A stretch of DNA of 64,000 nt, from NCBI RefSeq assembly GCF_000340215.1, contig NW_006921535.1, forward strand, positions 4,512,596 through 4,576,595. The letters run 5' to 3'. A model generated the notes under the pieces. The model searched no databases. It saw only the letters and a list, made by a program, of their open reading frames with translations, and was not told the origin of the DNA. Below, piece by piece: positions 56,401-64,000 of this stretch. Origin of the DNA: Pseudocercospora fijiensis CIRAD86 (taxonomy: Eukaryota > Ascomycota > Dothideomycetes > Mycosphaerellales > Mycosphaerellaceae). The translations under genes and the position numbers were made by a program. Numbering within the stretch: the stretch's first letter is position 1; each line of letters begins with the position of its first letter.

Positions 56401-59400
56401 GTACTAGCCCTATCCGATACCGTTTTGCGAGTTATTCTCGATTCCGTTATATAGCTCTTAATACTCTTATAAGGAAGCAGACTCGCAAGAAGGCCGATTA
56501 TATTATATAGCAGAACCCGGATTTTGAGGAAATCACCCTTAATAACCTCCGCAACGCTATTAATAGCGATAATAAGGAAGCTAAGCGATTGCTGTCTACT
56601 ATCGTACGCTACGGGAATACGCTGCGAGGCATACGCGCGTATTAGATTGCGAAGACGGCTAAGTTAGAGAACTATATTAAGGCTATTAGCTGCCTATACC
56701 TCTTCCTTACCTTTAGTGCTATAGACTTATACTAGGCCTACTAGCAAAAGCATATACCGACAATACTAACAGGTACTAAGCACGAGCGTATTAAGACTGC
56801 CCGTAAGAATCTAAGGCAAAATCCTGCTATCGCTATATACTACTTTTATCGGCGTTATCAATTTATTATAGAATTGATACGAAAGAAGTTTAGTATTATA
56901 GACTACTAGAATCGCTATAAGTTCTAGGCTCGTAGTAGCTCCTATAACTACGGATTAGTATAGCTAAAGCCTCGCGAAGGACTGCCTCTCCCTTAGTCGT
57001 TTACGGAAGACGATCGCAGTGCCCTTGCTCGATTTTAGTCTAAGTATATTACTGCGAGGAATCTAGACCCTACGCGCACTAGACTAGTTGCTAGCGAGCC
57101 TGTAGTACTCTAGATAAAGACGTCTAAGGTCGATAGTAGTTAGTACTAACTAATGCTTAACGTTAACCGAGTATAGCGTTATATATACGGCTATAAGTAT
57201 TGTTAGCGTAAGAACAAAGACACTAGCTAGATTATATACCGTTTCTATTTCCCTCGCGATACTTACGATAAAGGCATCGTTACGAAAGGCCTTAACCCCC
57301 GACATTAGATATACGATAGACCTCGCAATAATACCCGCATAAATAGGTACAATCGCACTATCTAAACCGCCTAGCTTAGCAACAATAACATCGCTATTTG
57401 CACCGATAAGGGTACTATAGTAGACTACCTTAGCAAATACTGCACTAAGTAAGAGAAGCGTAGTAAGTTATTCTTAGAGATTAGCAGGAAGGTCGTACCT
57501 AAGATTAATGCAGCAGGTACTCGGCTAATAGTGTCCTTTTTCGCAAAGATGCTTAATAAGCTTATCGGAGAGCGGGATATCTCTATATAAGAAGAGATGC
57601 ACCTACTCTTGAACCTTCCGCTAGTATAGGGTTCTCGATTAGTCTAGAAGTTCGACTACCGCAAGCCTAAAGACTAAGCTAAGGCTAAGCGTTTCGACAA
57701 GGAGGTAGGCGAGCTTGTTACTTAGGGCAAGTCGCCGTTGCTAAAGTATATCGAGCGCTATAGCATCGAGGAGTCGAAATTTGCTAAGTCTAATCTAGTT
57801 AGTCGGCCTAATCTAACATTGTTTGAATTTCTAACTAAGTAGGACTTCCGCACTTATAAGAAGCGCCTACGCGCTAAGCCGAGAGTTATTAGTTAGTATC
57901 CAAAGTATAGTAGTATACCTAACGGCGAAGATAGAACCTACTAGGATTGGTGCCAGACTAAGATCGCCTTATACTATCCCTTTAATAGCGCGTACCCGTT
58001 ACTTAAGAATAGCTATATCTTTACAGATAATACTAGCGATGCTAACAATCCTCCTACGATACATATAACATAGTCTAGTGCCTATAATTAGTATAAGACA
58101 AACTATACCTATCTAGACGACTACATAGGCGTAAGCCTACTAGACCCGATAGCAGCTTTGTTCGAAGAGGAATATTATAACGAAGAATTAGAGCGAGCAG
58201 ATAAGGCCTTACTCGCCGCTGTATTGCCTACGCGTCGCCTAGGTAAGTAGCTCGAGGATCTTAACGACCTTAGCAACCGACAGATTAACCGTAAGTATAA
58301 CTAGAAGTCTTATATTAGGCGATACAGTCTTAGAGCGTCCGATATTAAGGACTTTTAGAAGAACCTCCGTAGTATAGAGCGAGCCTAGCGTATTAGAGTT
58401 CCTACGGATCTCGCTTAGCGCATTGCTAGCTTAGCTCCTGCTTAGAAGCTACTGTTTGACTACATTGTCGGTTACTAGAACGACTAGCTTGCTTACCCGA
58501 CAGATCGCTAGTTCTTACTTAATGTCGATAGTAAAGCGGGGGTTAGGAAGTTATTCGTTATCGATACGTTATCGTCCGAAATCGAGCGCATTATAGATTA
58601 GTTCAATCAGACTAACTAGCGGGAATATAGCAGTGCTACCCTTACGGTCCTAATTCCAATTATTCGCCTAGCTCTAACTAGATCCGCTACTAACGGTATT
58701 AAGGGTCGCACGATATACTCCTTCTTTCGACTTCTATTAACGTTAAAGGAGTATATCCCCCTCGAGGGATAGGCACTTAATTAGTTCCGATCCGCGGTTA
58801 ACGATATAGTATATATTATTATTAATAAGAAGTCTATAATCGACTTAATACTACTCTTTTAAATTGATTAGCGCCTACGACAAGTTAGTACTCTTAATAA
58901 AGCTAGAGATAATGTGCCGTTTAGCGGCCGAAGCATTGTTATTATAGGCGACTTTTACTAGTTGCTACCTATTAGCGGTCGACCTCTGTTTTCTAGGCTT
59001 AAAGATCTTTACATACCCGAGGATATCGCCGGATACACTTTGTATTAGCTGTTTAATTAGACCATTTAACTTAATATAATTTAGCGACAGTAGGGCACAG
59101 ATGCCTTATCTTATGCATTCCGTAAGGCTCTCGAGGGCCTTCGCAATATTCTAGGGAGTATTACGATCGTATATTAGGATACGTTAGTTACGCGTCTCAA
59201 AGCTAATCTTTCGCCTATAGAGTAAGACTTATTTAAAGATACTCTCCGTCTCTACCTATATAAGAAGCAGGTAAACGCTTTTAACTAGGACGCTATACGC
59301 GACAATAATACTCCGATCTCTGTTGCTACTGCCGAACACTCTAGTAGTTTATATGCAGCCTAGGCATCGTACGATGTTAGTAGCAATCTTCACCTACAGT

Positions 59401-61105
59401 TACCTCTATATATTAGCGCCCGTATTATAGTAACCTAGAACCTATAGGTAGAGGGAGGTGTTATTAACGGCAGTATAGGCACTATTCGTAATATTGTCTA
59501 GGAGGACAATAGTAACGATTATAATGAGATTGTCTAGCATCTTCCTACCGTTCTACTCGTCTAGCTCGATCGATATAATAGTCCGACATTGAACGCGTAG
59601 TACGACCTAGACAACTAGTATAATCTTCTAGCCGGTGTTATGCTAATAGTTCCCGTTCGTCGCGAATGGCTCTACAATTAGCGATAGGATATACGTTATA
59701 TACGAACACAATTTCCGGCTACTATTATATACGCCGTTACTGTCTACAAGTCCTAGGGTATAACCCTAGACAAGGTTGTTCTAGATATATCTAAGAAGGA
59801 CTTTACCCCTAGCCTGTCTTATATTACTGTCTCTAGAGTACGGAACATCTATAACCTAATGTTTAATAAGCTATTTAACTTCTATAAACGCTTTAAGCAA
59901 GGCAAGGCTTAGCGGTTAGTAATCGCTCGATACGCTAACTATATACGTCGCCGCCCTTAGCGCTTACTCCCTCCTAATAACCTTCTCTCGTCGGAAGCCC
60001 CGAATCCGGCCTAGCAGCCTTCGCGTAACAATGTTTCTAATCGCAAGGAAGCATAGAAGAAGCGCTAAGATTAGCTAGTTCGGTAGCAGGCCGTATAGCA
60101 AGAGCAGCGTCGATAGCAAGAGATAGCGCGCCTAAGAATAGATCTATAGGCTGTCGCTCGTGCCGAGTAGATATAGAAGATTCTTTATTAGAATCTACAG
60201 CTTCCCTTTAACCTTAATCGTCTAGCCCGTAACTTTACGTATGTACCGCTAGAGCTATACGATTATCGCTAGCCCTTACGAGATAGAACTACTAATGCAC
60301 TATTAGTTGCGGGATTAGTAGAGGCCTTTAAGCAGCAATTTCCTTAGTAGGCCCCTCTATACATCTCTTAAGGTTAATAAGGTTAACAAGGTTAACAAGG
60401 TTAATAGCTACCCGGAAATAGCGGCTACCTAGCATATAGTCTTCCTACAACACAGCTAGCCCTAACTAATCCGCTAGCTATAGACTTCTTTTAGCGAGTC
60501 GCGGCAAATCGGAAGCAAGTCGAGCAGGTACGAACACTACGGCAACAAGGCTAGCAGCAATCGAGTTAGCTAAGGCCGGTCGCTCCTCGAGACTATATCT
60601 CTCGCTATATATATAATTTAATGCAACTAGGCGACATTCTTAATATTGCTTAATTAGCCCGTCGCTTTCTTAATTAGCATCCGCAGTACTAGCTCGATTA
60701 TAAGTTCGAATATAGACTAGCTTTAGCACTAGGTGTTACCTTATACTTCCGCCGTAGTGTTAAAGTCTTTATGCGCGTAGAAGATCGCAATACATAGGAG
60801 GAAATAGTATACGAGGCGATAACTACCTAATAGGCTACTACGTACGACAATCCGTAGGATGTAATAGGCACCTAGGAAGCAATTGCATTACAGGAAATAG
60901 ACATAGCGGCCACATAGGATAGTAAGCAAGAGGCAACTTAGCAGGAGTACTATAGTAACGAGGTTGATATAAGTAGGACTTAAATAGCTCAAGTGTATTC
61001 TATTAAACAACAGCTGCTATAGGGCTACAAGCGATCGCTAGTATAAGCGTATCGCTTATATTAGCAATCCGTGCTTATAGCGACTATGTGCCGTAGCTAC
61101 TGCTA
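53450..61105 (+). pseudogene. Helitron Rep-helicase gene (RIP-degraded)
   Basis: A long plus-strand series carries, in order: an N-terminal region with possible Cys clusters near 54150-54220; a conserved fungal-Helitron zinc-finger/DUF6570-like region (CKRCRTSRDYNKLRG at about 55390; LLGIEEMLIACVYIYVEM near 55520); the Rep domain (RYKFQARSSSYNYG near 56910, the HxH motif reading YxY; DYLSKYCTKQEKRS near 57420, the Tyr motif); and a PIF1-type helicase (SKAGVRKLFVID near 58530 at the Walker A site; VIIGDFYQLLP at about 58940; AVTVYKSQGITLDKVVLD at about 59730; YITVSRVRN at about 59820). The helicase frame continues through a Gly-Gln repeat (60370-60400) to about 61105. Stops are TAG/TAA; His-to-Tyr changes at the active site also fit RIP. 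Confidence 0.85.
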
Positions 61106-61277
61106 ATTGATAGGTTGTATGTATACCAATAGTTTCTATAGATTAACGTATGCTTATAAACAAGCCCTTTTAGCTTAAGTTGCGTAGAGGGTACTAACAG
61201 CTTACGTAGATTGTTATTTCGCGCTCGCCCGCTTCGCTAGACTTATTAGCACTCGCAGGGCTATAAGTATATCCTTG

Positions 61278-64000
61278 TAACGACTAGAATCGAGGATCCG
61301 ACTAGCTAGTACTAACCGCGGCAATCGTAGTACCCGCGGAGGAAACTAAGGTTCCTACTAAAACAACACTACTAATAATAGGAATAGTAATAACGACCGT
61401 AGAAGAGGCCGTAGCTAACGGCTATATAGAGGAGGCCGCGATAGGGGCCGTAGAAGGGGCTCGTCTCCCTATAATACTAACCGCTCTACTAATAATAACA
61501 ATAGCTACGGCAATCTACTAACCGGATTAAAGTGCTTCAACTATAATAGCACTAGCTATCTACTAGGCTAATGCGACAAACTAAGGGATTAGGCCCGGAT
61601 TAACCGCGCTTCCGCTAAATATAGGAAATACCTTTTAGCAGCTAACGCTACTCCTATAGGCTAACCTTCGAAAAAAGAATAAGCGCCGCACTAACTATTA
61701 GCCTCGTACGGCGTAAGACTATCGATATTGTATTAGCTATTATACGCTCCTATCTTGTATAGGACACGAAGGGCACTAACTATAAGACTAAGGTTATACT
61801 AGATCTAGGAAATTCAGTTAGTACCCTTATTAGCTATCGCCTAGCTAAGCAATTAGACCTTCGACAGTTAAATAGGGCTAACCTACTAACCCTTGCTTAG
61901 TTTAATAACGCTCGGCACTTAACCTATAGAGCTTACTATATTCCTATAGTTCTAAGAGACGACCTCGGCAACGAGCGCTTATTAGATTTTGCTACCTACG
62001 TAGTAGACATAGACAACCTTCTATCCGATATTGTTATTAGTAACCCTATTCTTAAGCACTACGCTATAACTATAGACTTAGGCCTCTAATAGTAGCGATT
62101 TAGAATCGCTAGGAAGGAGGATATTAAGCATATCGACGTTAGCGAGTGCCCTAACGATATTAGGGTCCTATTTATTAGCAACCTAACCCTAGCTAATCCG
62201 ACTACCGACCTACTCGGTAGTAATAACGAAGAACCTATACCCCCTAATAGTATAGACCCTAATTAGCTTGCTCGCATACCTTAGCCTATTCGAGAGACCT
62301 ATATCGACGTGTTTAAATACTACCTAGTATCGACATTGCCTATATTTAAAGAGACGGATTATAAGATTAATATTATAGAGGGTAAAGAGGTTCCTTTTAG
62401 GCCCCTCTATAACCTTAGTAAACGAGAGCTTACTATATTGCGTAAGTACTTAGATAAGAACCTAGCTAATAGTTGAATTTAGTATAGCAATAGTCCTGCT
62501 AGTATACTAATCCTATTTGTTCTAAAGAAGGATAGTAGCCTGCGCCTATATATTAATTACTATAGACTTAACGCTATTACTATTAAGGACCGCTGTCTAC
62601 TTCCGCTTATTAATAAGACCCTCGACCGCCTATCTAGCGCCTATTTCTATACTATATTAGATATTAAGGATGCGTACTATCGTATCTGTATTCGTAAGGG
62701 CGATAAATAGAAAACAGCCTTCTGTACTCGCTATAGCTATTTCGAGTACTTAGTTATACTATTTAGGCTAGCTAATGCCCCTGCTACATTCTAGTTCTAT
62801 ATTAATCGGGCCCCATTAGGCCTATTAGACTACCTCTGTATAGTTTACCTAGACGATATCCTAGTCTATATATACTTACCTAATATTGTAGAATATTAGG
62901 CCGCCGTACGTAAGGTGCTCGACCGCCTATAGGCCTATAGCTTATATTGCAAGCCTTCTAAATACACCTTCGCTACTAAGGAGGTAGCCTTCCTCGGCTT
63001 TATCGTATTAACTAGTAGTGTTGGGGCTAATCCTAATCGGATTAAAACTATTACTAAATAGCCTATTCCTACGTTAATTAAGGAGCTATAGTCGTTCCTC
63101 GGCTTCGCTAATTTCTATCGTCGCTTTATTAAGGGCTATTTACGGTATATAATGCCTCTAACTAAGCTTACTAAAACTAAGGCTAATTTATCTAGAGAGT
63201 TTAAATAGACTAATAAGGCATAAGCCGCTTTTAACGGTCTAAAGCAACGCTTTACTAAAGTCCCCTTATTATACTATTTCGTACTAAGTAAGTAGATCGG
63301 AATTAAGACTAACGCTTTATAGTTCGCTATGTTAGCTATTATATTACAACAGGCTAATAATTACTATTGGCACCCGATTGCCTTCTTCTCGAGAAAGATA
63401 ATCGATATAGAGCGTCGCTACGAGACCTACGAGTAAGAGCTCTTAGCAATCGTAGAAGCCTTTAAGTACTAGCGCTACTATCTCGATAGTATATAGCATA
63501 CTATTTAGGTCTATACGGACTATAACAACCTCCGTAGAATTACGAAGGTTACTAGGGTTATAGGTCGATAGGCTAGATAGGCCGTCTACCTCGCTAGGTT
63601 CGATTTTAATATGTTATACCGGCTAGGCGTAAGTAACCCTACTAATAGCCTATCGAGGCGACCTAATTACGATAGCGAGACTTAGTATATTAATTTATTG
63701 TTTCTAACCCTATAGTATAAGATTGCTATAGCCCGTATTGTTAATAAATAAGCGTAGGATAAGCGGACTTCCGGACCCCGTAGCGGCAATAAATACTATA
63801 GCGGAGTTGTCGTTCTTCTAGTACGCGTTAGAAAGGACGTAGATCGCTCGAGCTATAACGACTCGATTGAAGATATTGCTATCTATAGCGACAGTACTAT
63901 AGAAGAGGTTATAGTAGTTCTGGCTGCTAGTACTATTAGATATATATAATACGTTGTAACGTACCTCGTTCGATAGCAAGGGTGCTATTAAATAACCTTG
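61278..64000 (+). pseudogene. Gag C-terminus and pol of element C (RIP-degraded, cut by window end)
   Basis: Resumes the element B alignment directly after the Helitron. It includes the CCHC-like CFNYNSTSYLLGQC (about 61545-61590; one Cys and the His read Tyr), a protease region with LDLGNSVSTLIS (about 61800), RT from about 62350 (YKINIIEGKEVPF, INYYRLNAITIKDR, TILDIKDAYYRI; YLDDILVY box at about 62845), and RNase H from about 63250. Stops are mostly TAG/TAA, with one TGA at about 62474 where element B has an Arg codon. Confidence 0.82.

Larger units (their letters stand above)
51387..61277 (+). mobile_element. Rep-helicase Helitron (Helitron2/Helentron-like) inserted in element C
   Basis: Comparison with uninterrupted element B fixes the junctions: C matches B up to 51386 (TTTAAT) and again from 61278 (TAACGACTAG), so 9,891 bp are inserted with only a T shared at the junction. 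The left end TCTAGCGAAGCGGG (51387-51400) and the block GCGAGCGCGAAATAACAAT (51477-51495) both recur inverted near the right end (61228-61241 and 61210-61228). The last 22 bp (61256-61277) form an imperfect hairpin. There is no CTRR end. Subterminal inverted repeats plus a terminal hairpin match the Helitron2/Helentron plan. The element encodes a Rep-helicase protein. Confidence 0.85.
50034..64000 (+). mobile_element. Element C: second copy of the B family, split by a Helitron, 3' end outside window
   Basis: The LTR at 50034-50233 is the reverse complement of the element B LTRs, as expected for a plus-strand copy. Gag (50489-51386) and pol (61278-64000) align with element B when the Helitron 51387-61277 is removed. 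The element is cut by the window end in the RNase H/tether region. It is RIPped more heavily than B in the LTR. Confidence 0.88.

Noticed and set aside
51387..61241. Treating the 9.9-kb insert as a TIR transposon bounded by its inverted repeats
   Set aside because: The alignment with element B continues only from 61278, there is no target duplication at 61241, and the encoded protein is a Rep-helicase.

Overview
The window looks like part of a filamentous ascomycete (Pezizomycotina) genome. Protein genes have short introns of 62-63 nt with GTGAGT donors and CTAAC/CTGAC-like branch sites. The genes include a fungal transcription-factor-type protein and a DUF3405-type protein. Most of the remaining sequence is transposon DNA with a strong repeat-induced point mutation (RIP) signature: CA/TG dinucleotides are largely replaced by TA while CG is kept. 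As a result, old Gln and Trp codons now read TAG/TAA. I could not fix the genus; a Dothideomycete is only a guess.

Layout. 1-10640: a chromodomain Ty3/gypsy element (A, + strand, 5' end outside the window), RIP-ruined, with an extra ~1,140-codon frame between pol and the 3' LTR. 10862-13383: two genes of unknown function. 13430-29170: a nest of RIP-degraded elements: a Mutator-like (MULE) transposase gene split by a complete Ty3/gypsy element (B, 13642-20804, - strand, TSD TAATC), then a hAT transposase gene (- strand) carrying a small TIR element (23908-24272), then unresolved RIP sequence. 29989-31737: a transcription-factor-like gene. 32810-33413: a well-preserved 604-bp non-autonomous MULE-type element with 43-bp TIRs and a 9-bp TSD. 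34695-42029: complete Ty3/gypsy element D (- strand, TSD GCGGG), itself inside a small inverted-repeat element. 43752-44924: a short, non-RIPped Ty1/copia deletion derivative. 45168-46268: an MDR oxidoreductase gene broken by a single TAG. 46960-49107: a DUF3405 membrane protein gene. 50034 to the window end: a second copy of the B family (C, + strand), split by a ~9.9-kb Rep-helicase Helitron (51387-61277) of the Helitron2/Helentron architecture.

The host genes do not form an obvious pathway. They sit as GC-normal, CA/TG-normal islands between RIPped blocks. The main interest lies in the transposon stratigraphy: elements whose ends can be fixed to the base from LTRs, TSDs or comparison of copies, the large unexplained frame in element A, the structured Helitron ends and its 81-bp repeat array, and the single RIP-type nonsense change in the oxidoreductase gene.
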